Shown here: positions 1 through 10,430 of the stretch, in pieces
How positions within the stretch are numbered: the first letter of the stretch is position 1
Layout of the letters: each line of letters begins with the position of its first letter
Source: Temnothorax longispinosus
Lineage: Eukaryota > Arthropoda > Insecta > Hymenoptera > Formicidae
Length of the DNA: 64,000 nucleotides
Direction: 5' to 3'
NCBI RefSeq assembly: GCF_030848805.1
Contig: NC_092363.1
Span: 14,168,600 to 14,232,599 of the forward strand
Program-made: the position numbers and the translations under genes
Notes under the pieces: model-generated
Told to the model about the DNA's origin: nothing
Seen by the model: the letters and a program-made list of their open reading frames with translations, nothing else
The model's database searches: none

Positions 1-247
1 AAGCGTTATTGCGTTCCTGGACACGCAAGCTTCAACACTCGCAACGTTCGTAATATCATACGGACAGCATCGAGCAACAAGAAAGTCTTCGAGGCAAGTC
101 TTGAGTTCACAAAACGCGCAAGCTTCAACGTTCAAAGACAGCATTGTGAGAGGGCCGTCGTCAAGGCGGACATTGCGTTCACAAACACGCAGGATCGACG
201 AACGCATATTGGAAGCGACGTCACATTCAATCTGGTTGTGCCAGCAG

Positions 248-468
248 TTCTCCGACAAGGGGAAGCATCATCGTAGTTCTCCAACAAGGGGAAGCATCAT
301 CGTAGTTCTCCAACAATTAAGGGGAAGCATCATCGCAGTTCTCCAACAAGGGGAAGCATCATCGTAGTTCTCCAACAAGGGGAAGCATCATCGTAGTTCT
401 CCAACAATTAAGGGGAAGCATCATCGCAGTTCTCCAACAAGGGGAAGCATCATCGCAGTTCTCCGGCA
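248..468 (+). repeat. 29/34-bp tandem repeat in the BEL leader
   Basis: About seven copies of a unit beginning TTCTCCAACAAGGGGAAGCA and ending CATCGTAG or CATCGCAG. Units alternate between a 29-bp form and a form lengthened by an inserted ATTA near the middle. Degenerate units with TTCTCCGGCAAG continue to about 520. The open frames over this array on both strands are by-products of the repeat. Confidence 0.8.
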
Positions 469-679
469 AGGAAAAGTAATACCGCCATTCTCCGGCAAGA
501 GGAGGTATCCCGCCATAATTCGTCGTCTTCCTACAAGAAGAGGCAGCGCCCATTGTCGTAGCGAGCGAGGCAGCAAGCAGGACAAAGGAAACAAACCAAT
601 CAGCGAGCGCTGGTGTCGAAGGCACTATTGTCTTACGGTCGGCAAGTAAGAGAGCAACTTTCTAACCTTCCTATCCTTA

Positions 680-692
680 TCCCAATACACAG
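680..692. repeat. Left target-site duplication of the I-type LINE
   Basis: TCCCAATACACAG here is repeated exactly at 6747-6759, directly after the LINE poly(A) tract. This is the expected footprint of target-primed reverse transcription and fixes both ends of the LINE. Confidence 0.9.
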
Positions 693-895
693 AGTTGCGT
701 GATGGCCGCCGTAGCGAACACACGCGTTTTAACCTAGACGAGAATCGCGAATAGTAACACTCGTTTTTAGACAAAGGGAAGAGGTTTAGGGATCCGCGAG
801 TCTTATCACCGGTAGTGAGGATAGGAAAAGAAAAGGGGAAAAAGTCAATTTCCCCCCGTGAAGGGGGGAATAGGTTTTATACGAGATCAGGAATA

Positions 896-2832
896 ATGAA
901 GGCCAAACAGCAGGCGAATGTGCAGTCAAAGATACCGATGAGTGCTGCAAAGAAAACAGCAATGGAAAATGCAGCAACGAAGATTATTAATGAGAAGAAG
1001 AGGATGGTTGATGACGAAAAGGATTGTGCAGATACTCGAGGATTCTCGAGGGAAGAGGGAGATTGGCATTTGGTTGAGCCAAAAAACAAGATGGCGAAAG
1101 AAAAACGCGCCAAAATACAGGAACAGACTGCCACGAAGATGGACAACAATGAAGAGGACCAATCAGGTAACGAGGAAAGAATGATCCACGAATCAGGTAA
1201 TATCACCGCGGAAGACACTAGAAGTGAAATGACGAGTGAGATGGAAGTAGAACCGTTAGATTCGGACGTGATGCAACACGCGAATACCTCGTGTAACGTT
1301 GAAATAAATTCAAGCGTGAAAGATAAACGAAATACGAGTATGTCGGACAGTAGCAGATCAACGAATAGATCGGCACGGGAGATATTTGAGAATCGTGCGG
1401 GTGTGTTAGAAAGGATTAATGAGCTTGATGCATCGGAATTATCGAGCCAAAAACAGGTTAAATTTAAAGAAGGGGCCAATATTACGTATAGATTAGTCCT
1501 AAGACTGAATAAAGACAATATACAAACTAAACGAGGTAAGAATAGATTTAAAATATGGAGAATTGCGACAAGGGAACAAATTTCCCCGAAGGATATCATA
1601 ATGTTATCACACACAACGGCGATCTGCAAATTCGATGATTGTACTAATGCTAACCTTTGTTTAGAGGGAATTAACAAATTAACCAAAGAAACTGGAATAT
1701 CGGCAGAAATAGACCAGAGAGGATCGAAATTTGTCGGGGTAATCTCGGACTGGGGAGAAACCATCCCCGAGCTATGGGAGTCGATGGACGATCATGATGA
1801 TGTCATTCGAATCGCAAGGATGTATAGAAAAAAGTGGGACAAGGAAAAGAAGATTTTGACAGAACAGGACACAGGCAATTTGATAATCACATTCACGGGC
1901 GACAAAGTCCGTATAAAAGCATGGATATGTTTGGACGTAGAACGGCGATAAAAATTAGACCATTTATCGCATCGGTCAAACAATGCTTTAAGTGTTTCAG
2001 ATTTGGACACATTAAGGCCCTGTGTAAAAACGAAGAGAGATGCATAATATGTGGAGAATTGGCTCACGGAAATTGCACGAAAGAAACAAAGTGTAGAAAT
2101 TGTGGAGGTAACCACAGATCTACATGGAAAAAGTGCAGAGAATATGAGAAGAATAAAAATATAAATTTGGCCATGGGATTGAACAACGTATCACGTATGG
2201 AAGCAGAAAGGATATTGACAGGAAATGAACAAGATAAAATACAAGAACAAACATATAACAGATATGAAGCACCAACCCAGTGGCCAAAACTTACTCAACC
2301 AAGACAAGAGATGGAAGGAAGATGGGAACATCCACATACTTCTAGAAGAGAAATATCATATGAAGATGATAGGAAGAAAACAAGTCCATTCAAGGACAAA
2401 TTAATGACCCAGAAGAAACAAGACAATTATTTTAAACAATTCGATAATAGATGTGAAGAAATTACAAAAGACAAGAGAGGTATCGCACTCAAGAACGCGG
2501 AAAGACAACCTGAAGGTGGGGACAAGGAGACATCAGAGGAAGAATCGGAGAATACAGGCTGGAACAATGATGATGTCATTACAAATCTGGCCACATTACT
2601 AAAAGACTTGGAATTTAGGAGAACTATATTGGAAATGATCCAAGAATTAGAAGCAAAGGAACAACATAAAATTAAACAAGATTTAACACGGAAGAAAAAG
2701 GAATTAGAACTAGAGGAAAAGATGTATAATCAAAGAACGATTATCAGCGATATGAAGAAGAAATTTATAAGAGAACAAGCGCAACAGATAGAGCGTGTAG
2801 AAAACCGTCGGGATTCTGCACAGCACTATTAA
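896..2832 (+). pseudogene. LINE ORF1 (gag-like RNA-binding protein), frameshifted
   Basis: ORF1 proteins of I-type LINEs bind the element RNA and form the RNP with ORF2. The first ATG in frame is at 896 (the same frame is open from a GTG at 815). The first half is charged, with a globular region ending near 1940; the frame then shifts by one base at about 1940-1950. In the second frame, three closely spaced zinc knuckles follow (CFKCFRFGH, CIICGELAHGNC and CRNCGGNHRSTWKKC, about 1984-2140), the usual C-terminal arrangement for the group. A Lys/Glu-rich coiled-coil-like tail ends at the TAA at 2830. The broken frame means no full-length product. The opposite-strand frame at 877-1764 is a shadow. 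Confidence 0.85.
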
Positions 2833-3783
2833 AACGAAGATAAATTCAATTTAAGAATCATTAATTGGAACTGTAGAGGATTTCATGGTAAGAAAAATGA
2901 GATAATAAAAAGAGCACAAGAATATGATATAATCATTTTTACAGAAACAAAGTGTAACAAAAATAATATTTATATACCAGGTTTTAAATCATATAATAAA
3001 TCGAGTAGAGGTAATAGCGGAGGAGTTACTATTAGTATCAAAGAAAATATAGAGTTTGAAATTATAAATGGTTGGCAAAGAATAAACGATATTTTTGATA
3101 TTATAGGTATAAGAACTATAAATACAAAAGAAAAATTTAATGTTATTGCAATTTATAAAAGGAGAAATAACGGATAGAGTCTGGAAGGACATATTCAAAT
3201 TTGAAACAAAAAATTTAGAGACAATATTCGCAGGCGATTTTAATGCTCACCATACTTTATGGAATTGTTACGATATAGACAAACAAGGAGAATACCTGTA
3301 TGAGAATATGTATGATAATAAGTATATTTGTGTCAATTTAAATACTCTATCAAGAATGGGAGCAATAGGACAACGTTCAAATAATTTAGATTTGTTTTTC
3401 GCTTCAACCAAGATATATGACAATATTGAATATGAACAAATCAATGATACTTATGGGACTCAGATCATCATCCAGTATTACTACGATTAATAACAGAAAT
3501 TGAAAGTTACAAGAAGAAAACAAATAAATTCTCGACCAAAAAAACTAGATGGAGTGAATATAATTATACAATGAATAAAATAATACAGGACAACATGGAA
3601 GAATACAAAGAAACACTATTTGGAAACATGATCAACAGGGAAGAAAAATATTCAAATTTTATCAAGATAATTAAATCAACTATTAAAAGCATCACGGAAG
3701 ACAGAAGAGAGACAACAGAGGATCAGAAAAAAAAAGAACAGAAGAAAAACCAAGAGGAAGAAAAGTCCAATGGTGGGATGTAG
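2833..3783 (+). pseudogene. LINE ORF2, endonuclease domain, frameshifted
   Basis: This is the apurinic/apyrimidinic-type endonuclease that nicks target DNA to prime reverse transcription. The frame continues straight after the ORF1 stop with no ATG. Motifs appear in family order: NWNCRG near 2863, the catalytic-acid motif TETK near 2940, GGV near 3020, GDFNAHH near 3235, and SDHHPV at 3460-3477. The reading frame moves from frame 1 to frame 2 near 3140-3175 and back near 3456, so two indels disrupt the domain. A Lys/Gln/Glu-rich linker follows. All core motifs can still be read, which argues for fairly recent decay or for sequence errors. Confidence 0.82.
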
Positions 3784-4229
3784 ATTGTGATGAGGCAATA
3801 ACAAGAAGACAAAGAGCATTAAAAAATTTCAAAAAGAAGAAAGATCTTCATTCATTGGCAGAATATAATAAGAGAAAAGCAGAAGCAAAGAAGATCATAA
3901 ATAAAAAAAAAAGAGAGAGAGTTTTGATAATTTTTGTGCATCAATAAATAGATTACGAGTCAGACGTATGTTTGGAACAAAATGAGGATTTTCAAAAATG
4001 TAAGAAAAAAGAGCATAAAGCTGGAAAGATAAAAACAGAGAAGAAGAAATAAGAAAAAAAATTAATAAATTAGCACCCTCAAGTGTTCAAGTAGAAATGA
4101 TAGACCAAGAAGGAAATCAAAATCCAGAAGACAGCTTAGAAGATAAATTTACAAGGGAAGAATTAAAAAGAGCACTGCAAATAATAAAAAAAAAATTCAG
4201 CCCCTGGAAGAGACGGAGTAGAATATTGT
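3784..4229 (+). pseudogene. LINE ORF2, linker between endonuclease and RT
   Basis: A Lys-rich stretch continues ORF2 in a third frame from about 3765 (WWDVDC motif) to about 3925. The frame is then lost through A-rich indels and regained at 4097. The piece from 4097 carries the entry to the RT domain, ending in a degraded version of the conserved SPG-DG turn near 4199-4215, where a further one-base shift occurs. No independent gene lies here. Confidence 0.7.
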
Positions 4230-5201
4230 ATGCTGAAGGACTTAACGGAAGAAATGGAGCAAGTACTGCTGGACATATGCAATAAAGTATGGACTACAGA
4301 CTGGTTCCCGGAAGACTGGAGGAAATACCAAACGATGTTCATAAACAAGGCTGGAAAAGAAAAAGTCAGACCAATCGCTTTATCATCTTGCGTAGGAAAA
4401 GTCATGGAAAGAATGGTGAATGAAAGAATGGTTTGGTGGGCGGAACGAAACAACAAGCTGGCTAGGGACCAAAATGGATTTAGGAGAGGCAGGTCGTGCG
4501 CAGAAAATTTGGTCAGGTTAACAACAGATATAAGGAACGGTATTTATACAAATCAATATGTTCTAGCGGCCTTTTTAGATGTTTCCTCAGCATATGATAA
4601 CGTAATTTATAGTATACTAATGGCAATATTAAAGAAACTTAAATGTCCAGTTAATATTAGAAAGTTTATAGGTAAATGGTTATATTATAGAGATACAGAA
4701 TTTATTATTAACGGACAAGAATCCGAACATGGAAGAGTTTATAGAGGCTTACCGCAGGGAGCAGTACTTGGCCCATTGTTATATGCGTTATATACATATA
4801 ATGTAACGAATAAAGAACAGATAGAATATGAATCAGTACAATTTGCAGATGATATAGCAGCATATGTCAAAGGACATAATAGAGACAATAATAAACGTAT
4901 ATTAGAGAAGGCTGTGAATAGTATTAACGAACAATTAATAGAGTTAGGACTTCAACTAGAACCAAAGAAAACAGTATTGATACAATTTTCAAAACATGTT
5001 GGCTGTAATAATACATATATAGAATTAGACAATACTAGGATAAATGCGCAGACAGAAGCGAAATTTTTAGGAATTTGGTTAGACAGTAAACTAGAATTTA
5101 TGAAACAGGTCCAAGAAGTAAAAGGTAAAGTTAGTAAAGCAAATTCATTAATGGTGTATTTGAATAAAAATCTAAAGGCATGGAAGTTAATACAGCTTTA
5201 A
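4230..5201 (+). pseudogene. LINE ORF2, reverse transcriptase domain
   Basis: The RT copies element RNA at the nicked target. The palm motifs are in order: RPIALSSCVGKVMER (near 4370), GFRRGRSC (near 4480), motif A LDVSSAYD with the first catalytic Asp (near 4577), motif B LPQGAVLGP (near 4750), motif C FADDIA with the catalytic Asp pair (near 4843), motif D LEPKKT and motif E KFLGIWLD (near 5070). This 972-base stretch has no internal stop, so the catalytic residues are complete. The frame changes at both ends (about 4215 and 5185). Confidence 0.9.
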
Positions 5202-6346
5202 TGTTGTATAAAAGCTTGATTAGATCAATAACCGATTATGGAAACTTTGTGTATTTTCCAAAAAGAGCAGACCAAAAATTAAAAATAGAAAGAACTCAAT
5301 ATTTAGGAATTCGTACAGCGTTGGGGTATAGAAATAGTACACCAAATAATGTTATCATAGCGGAAGCCAAAGTAACTTTACTCAGGGACAGAGCAGAATT
5401 ATTAGCTAGAAATTTTCCAAGTAAGATTAGTATATACGGAGAGGAAGACTTATGTACAAAAATCGAAGAGTTAGTACAAAACGAAGACTATGCTAGATAT
5501 AGACAACCGTTACACCAAAGAAGTATTATAGGAGAGGCATGGAGAAGAATTAAATGGTGTAGAAAGAAGATGGGACCGAGAAGAAAATTCAAAATATTCG
5601 ACATGGAATATGACATGGTTACACAAAAAGTAAACATAAATTTAAGTACTGGATATTGTCGTAAGAGAAAAAAAGTGACAGATGCTCAACTAATAGAAAA
5701 AATTAAAAATACTCATGGCTTGGAAGAAGGATTCACCATAATATACACGGATGGATCGAAGAAGAAAGGAGGCAAATCATTGGGAGCGAGTGTGGTGATA
5801 GAAGAACAGGAGGAGGCGTACAACATTAGTATATCGAAGAATTGCTCGACGTTTACTGCAGAAGCAGTAGCAATCAAGGCTGCTTTAGAAATTATGGAAA
5901 ATGAAGCAGATAACAGACCAAGTGATATAGCAATCCTATCAGATGCCAAAGCAGTATTATTAGCAATTAACAATAACCATCTTAGTGTATACAAGAACAG
6001 ATATATTAGTGAAATTAGGGAAAGACATTACAGACTTTGTAAAGAAAAAAAGAAGAGGATAGTCTACGTGTGGATACCGTCACATGTGGGAATAAAAGGC
6101 AACGAGGCAGCAGATAAATTGGCAAAGGAAGCGACAGAAGAGGAAGAAGATGAATTTATAAAAGTACCATTTATGGATTTTCGACAAGGATTTAGACAGG
6201 AAATTTGGAATAAAACTCAAGATTCCATAACTAAAGATGCAAGTTATAAAGGCATCTATTACTTTCAAAATTTCTATAAAAGGAAAAGAAAAAAAACCAT
6301 GGTTTCATGGGATGAACGAAGAAAGATATTTCATAACACTTATTAA
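5180..6346 (+). pseudogene. LINE ORF2, post-RT region and RNase H domain
   Basis: Following a frame change, about 190 residues of thumb/connection lead into an RNase H1-type domain that removes RNA from the RNA-DNA hybrid. The catalytic set is visible: YTDGSKK (near 5743), the TAEA glutamate (near 5857), ILSDAKA (near 5932), and PSHVGIKGNEAAD with its His and final Asp (near 6080-6115). RNase H fused behind RT supports placement in the I group rather than Jockey, CR1 or RTE. The frame stops at 6346 through an indel just upstream. Confidence 0.9.
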
Positions 6347-6622
6347 CCGACTGAGAGTAATCACTATAACGTAAACGAGTCACTGGCAAGAAAGGGGTAT
6401 ATAGAGGACGCCAGGTGCGATTGCGGCAAGGAGTGCGAGAGTATCGATCATGTGCTGTGGAAATGTAGCATGTACGACGAGGAAAGAGAGATACTAGACA
6501 GGGACCTTAGACGGAGAGGAATCAATGAAGAAATCGACATTACAAGAACGCTCAAGAATAAGGAATGGATTACTATTAAAAGTATTTATAACTATATAAA
6601 AAGGATAGGAAAGATCATCTAG
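6347..6622 (+). pseudogene. LINE ORF2, C-terminal CCHC finger
   Basis: The expected sequence around FITLINRLR (6330-6356) is split over two frames. The remainder then reads open to the TAG at 6620, with a finger of the form CDCGKECESIDHVLWKC (about 6416-6466). This C-terminal cysteine-histidine motif is standard in I, R1 and Jockey-type LINEs and is thought to bind nucleic acid during target-primed reverse transcription. It marks the true C-terminus of ORF2. Confidence 0.85.
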
Positions 6623-6746
6623 CTAAGAAGATAATCACAATCTGGGTCAAGCATCGTTGTGTCGTATGGTTCCGGGGTGGGACCGAAGGCACTAAGTTTC
6701 TCTCAGCCGAGAGAACTAACCTCAAAAAAAAAAAAAAAAAAAAAAA
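6623..6746 (+). other. LINE 3' UTR and poly(A) tract
   Basis: A short 3' UTR with a CTCTCAGCCGAGAG hairpin at about 6700-6713 is followed by an uninterrupted A run to 6746. The hairpin directly before the A run may act in 3'-end recognition by the RT; that role is inferred. Confidence 0.7.
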
Positions 6747-6759
6747 TCCCAATACACAG
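6747..6759. repeat. Right target-site duplication of the I-type LINE
   Basis: Exact copy of 680-692, directly after the A tract. The BEL/Pao leader resumes from here. Confidence 0.9.
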
Positions 6760-6806
6760 CTGTCAAAGTAAACAAGGTGATTTCTCGAAACGCGTCAATT
6801 GGTACA

Positions 6807-8040
6807 ATGGAGGCATTAATAAAAGCGCGCGGTTATGAAAAGGGTAAAGTCACTACGTTTAAAAACTACATTAATAAAGTGATCGCCGGTTCACCAGATA
6901 CAACGCAGGCGTTAGACGACATAAAGAGTTAATAGAGCGATTCAAACGCATACACAAAGTGCTTACAAGATATGACGAAATACAAATAAAGATCGACGAA
7001 ATTAGTGTAGACCAAGCTGAGACGGCAGAATATCGCGAAAAGTTCGAAGAAGAGTATTACAATGTAGTAGTTTAAGCAGAAATGTTACTTGCTCGCGGCA
7101 GTGCGACACAAGTTCTCGGTGCAGCTATACCACAACCAACGATGCCGGCACCACATACACAAGAGCAGAATGATGTTTTGAATCCTCTTAACATCCAAAG
7201 GCAAGCGAATCAAAACATTATTTATAAGACTCCCGGTATTAAATTACCTACTATTAAATTGCCTAAATTCCGGGGAGATGTATCAGAATGGATTGGATTT
7301 CGAGACACTTTTCAGTCGCTTATACATACAAACGAAACTATAGATCCAATACAAAAGTTTCACTATTTAAAGGCTGCATTAGAAGGAAAGGCAGCTCAAA
7401 TTATAAAATCGTTAGAGTTCTCGGCTATCAACTACGCTGTAGCATGGGATACAATACGCGGTCGTTTCGATAATAAAAGATTGTTGACTCGGAATCATAT
7501 CAAGGCGCTTTTCAATATTAATTACATGAAAGAAGAGTCTTCAGCTCAAATTCGCGATATTGTAGACACGCTTAACAAACACATAAGAGCTTTAAATGCA
7601 TTGGGACAATCAACAGATCACTGGGATGCGTTACTTATTTATTTAATCTCAACAAAGATAGATAGCACTACAGCAAGAGAATGGGAAAAACAGTGTGCAG
7701 ATTACAAACTTTCGACTTTTGACGATTTCAAAATTTTCCTCAACTCGCGGGCGAATCTATTAGAAACGTTAGAATTGAATAGCAAGGGGGCACATAAATT
7801 AAAAGGAGCAGATCGTAGTAATTCAAAATCACTCCTAGTTCAGAAACAAACTTGTGCGGTCTGTAAAGAGGCGCATCGCGTGCCACAATGTCCAACGTTC
7901 CTAGAGCTTACAAAGCTCAAAAAAGGGTAGACTGTTTAAAGAACGCTAAATTATGTCTCAATTGCATAAAGTCAGGGCATTTTATTAAGGACTGTAAAGC
8001 TGGTTCATGTAGAAAACAGCTGGTTCTGCCAAACACAACA
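6807..8040 (+). pseudogene. BEL/Pao gag (DUF1759-type) with zinc knuckles
   Basis: The capsid-like gag of BEL/Pao elements packages genomic RNA. The ATG at 6807 opens a helical N-terminus. The frame shifts near 6930, meets a TAA at 7073 and reopens at 7082. The segment at about 7240-7760 carries the signature of the family gag: KLPTIKLPKFRGD, then the WIGFRDTFQSLIH region with KFHYLKAAL. Cys-His motifs follow at CAVCKEAHRVPQC (near 7853) and, one frame shift later, a CCHC knuckle at 7954-7995 (CLNCIKSGHFIKDC). Family membership is clear; the protein is broken by three frame problems. Confidence 0.87.
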
Positions 8041-8042
8041 CA

Positions 8043-8690
8043 TTGATACATTTCGACAAATCTCCAGCCACTCAAGTCGCAGATAGCAGCGAAGAGAATT
8101 CTAATACAGCAGTATTATGTTCACATAATCAGGCAAATAATGGTCACGTTATATTATCAACAGCATTGATACTTATTAAGGACAAGCAAGGTAAGATGCA
8201 TAAGGCACGTGCAATACTCGATCCTGGATCACAATCCAGTCTAATTACTAATAGTTTTGTGTGAAAAACTACAATTAGAGAAAGGTGAAGTACACATTAA
8301 TCTAGAAGCTATTAATAACTCGTCATGTCAGATTAAACATAAATGCAATGTTAGAATAAAGGCGCATCACAATGATTATGAATTCGCTATATCATGTCTC
8401 ATTATTCCAGAGATAACAGGATCGTTGCCACATATGAGAATTGACAAACAGAAGCTGCAAATACCGCCGAATATTAAGTTTGCGGATCCTTGTTTCATAT
8501 ACCTGCTCAGATAGACGTCCTTTTAGGAGCAGATTGTTTTTGGAATTTACTTTGCGTTGGACAATTTAAGGTAGGAAAAAAACTTCTTACAATGCAAAAA
8601 ACGAAATTGGGTTGGGTAGCAGCAGGGCCATTAAGAAATCCCAGTACAGATTCAGTACGTTGTAACTTGAGCAGGTGTGTTGATATACAC
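8043..8690 (+). pseudogene. BEL/Pao aspartic protease region
   Basis: This protease would mature the polyprotein. Its active-site region reads ILDPGSQSS near 8217, using Pro between Asp and Gly where most retroviral-type proteases have Ser or Thr; as I recall it, that variant is typical of BEL/Pao. A frame shift at about 8257 and another near 8495 separate it from the second conserved segment LLGADCFWNL (near 8522). The C-terminal flank LGWVAAGPL is also typical of the clade. The order gag, protease, RT, RNase H, integrase is as expected for LTR elements of this group. Confidence 0.8.
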
Positions 8691-9700
8691 AATCAAATCG
8701 CAAAGTTTTGGGAACTCGAAGAATGTTCCAATCAGAAGTCACTCTTACAGGAAGAAAAGGAGTGTGAAGCGTTATTTGTTGAAACGTATAGACGCGACGA
8801 GAACGGTAGATTCGTTGTTAATATTCCTTTGAGACAAGATCCGAGTGTATTAGGCGAGTCTTATTCAAAGGCGCCAAGACAATTAATTAATCTCGAGGCA
8901 AGATTGAATAAAGTTCCCACCACTAAGGAGCAATACTTGTCATTCTTGCATGAATATGAGGAATTAGGACATATGACGGAACTAAAAAATGTTCAAATGC
9001 AAGAGGCTGCTTATTATCTTCCACATCATTGTGTTTTGCGTAGCGAAAGCTTAACTACAAAAATCCGCGTTGTCTTTAATGCCTCAGCGCCCACTGATAA
9101 CGGCATTTCTTTGAACGATATTCAAATGGTAGGTCCTACGTTACAGCATGATTTATTCGCAATAATCATTCGATTTAGAACGCACGCATATGTAATATCA
9201 GCAGACATAGAAAAGATGTTTAGGCGCAGGTACTTGTCACACCTGAACAACGTTTCTTGCAAAGAATACTATGGCGTCGACATCCATTGGGTCCAATACT
9301 AATATATCAGTTAAACACTGTCATATACGGTGGCGCAGCATCAGTATATTTGGTTATTGGGTGTCTACTAGAATTAGCTGAAAAGATTGCGAAGCAATTT
9401 CCCGAAATAGCAAGGATTATCCGCGAGGATTTTTACATCGATGACCTTTTATCAGGAGCCGACTCTATAAAAAAGGTGATAGATATAGTACACAAGGTTT
9501 CAAGTGTTTTAGCATCAGCGGGATTCAGACTTTAAAAATGGGTTTCTAATGAGCCCACGATACTTCAAGATATCCCTATAGAGGATCAAGTTCCAAATTA
9601 CGTAAACTTCACAGACGGTGGTCTAACAAAAACTCTTGGCTTAGTATGGCAGGCACACAACGATGTACTAATATATTCGCAGAGGGATTTAACACCGACA
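8691..9700 (+). pseudogene. BEL/Pao reverse transcriptase domain
   Basis: Conserved RT elements: YYLPHHCVL (near 9014), RVVFNASAPT (near 9067), ISADIEKMF (motif A, catalytic Asp, near 9198) and YIDDLLSGAD (motif C, Asp pair at about 9440-9445). Frame is lost near 9225, right after motif A, and recovered by 9310; a stop lies at 9535. The motif B region is degraded to YGGAASVYL. The domain is recognisable but inactive as written. Confidence 0.85.
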
Positions 9701-10430
9701 AAGGTGACTAAAAGAAATATATTATCCGAAATAACTCAAATATTTGATCCACTGGGTCTCTTGAGTCCGTGTATTATTATGGCTAAAATGTTGTTGCAAG
9801 ATTTATGGTTGCACAAGCTAACATGGGATGAATCTCTTCCACACGATTTACATTCCAAATGGATATCTTTTCGCACGCAATTAAAGGATTTGAAACAAAT
9901 TAGAATCTCGCGACATGTGGTTTGTAAAGATTATAAAGGGTTACAATTACACGGATTCTCGGACGCGTCACAAAAGGCATACGGCGCGTGTGTTTATATT
10001 AGATCAGTAGACGCTCAAGGCAATGTCAATGTTTACTTATTATGTTCCAAGACAAGAGTAGCTCCACTTAAGCTGCAAACGATACCGAGGCTGGAACTCT
10101 GTGCAGCTCTTATACTCGCGCGTTAAAGTCTATCAATATGTCATTCGATGATATTTTCTGCTGGACTGATTCTCGTATAGTTCTTAATTGGTTACGAATG
10201 CAGCCAAACAGATTGCAGGTGTTTGTATCGAATCGTGTTGCAGAAATTCAAAATTTAACAGATTGCAACAATTGGCGACACGTACCAACTAAGAAAAACC
10301 CGGCAGACCTATTGTCTCGTGGATTGTCTTTAGACCTCTTAGCACAATCAAGGCTCTGGTGGCATGGTCCAGGTTTTTTATTGAAAAAAGATCGCGAATG
10401 GCCAGTCATGCCAATACTCGAAACCAACAC
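9701..10430 (+). pseudogene. BEL/Pao RNase H domain
   Basis: After the RT connection (ILSEITQIFDPLGLLSP near 9720) the RNase H motifs read HGFSDASQKAYGA (first Asp, near 9950), IPRLELCAAL (Glu, near 10082) and FCWTDSRIVLNWL (Asp, near 10156). A stop at 10124 separates the second and third motifs. The segment WRHVPTKKNPADLLSRG (near 10270) is the usual junction to integrase in BEL/Pao. Confidence 0.85.

Larger units (their letters stand above)
1..692 (+). mobile_element. BEL/Pao retrotransposon, 5' LTR/leader portion
   Basis: This noncoding, CAA/AAG-rich stretch is read as the downstream part of the 5' LTR and leader of the BEL/Pao element whose gag begins at 6807. The link is direct: its last 13 bases (680-692) recur at 6747-6759 as the target-site duplication of a LINE, so before the LINE arrived 692 was joined to 6760. 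The LTR start lies left of the window, so the LTR/leader boundary and primer-binding site cannot be set. The 3' LTR start at 12179 shares no overlap with this piece, as expected if the two stretches are different LTR portions. Confidence 0.6.
693..6746 (+). mobile_element. Near full-length I-type non-LTR retrotransposon (LINE)
   Basis: A 6.05-kb element with a 5' UTR, a gag-like ORF1 with zinc knuckles, an ORF2 with apurinic-type endonuclease, reverse transcriptase, RNase H and a C-terminal CCHC finger, a short 3' UTR and an A tract (about 6724-6746). RNase H downstream of RT is characteristic of the I group of LINEs. A 13-bp target-site duplication flanks it. The insertion lies inside the leader of a BEL/Pao element, so it is younger than that element. 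At least eight frame changes or stops break the two reading frames, so it is not autonomous as written. Confidence 0.92.

Noticed and set aside
815..895. Upstream extension of LINE ORF1 to 815
   Set aside because: That start is a GTG; the first ATG in the frame is at 896.
877..1764. 295-codon open frame on the minus strand
   Set aside because: It is antisense to LINE ORF1, which carries the real motifs; hydrophobic composition is the expected shadow of a charged sense protein.
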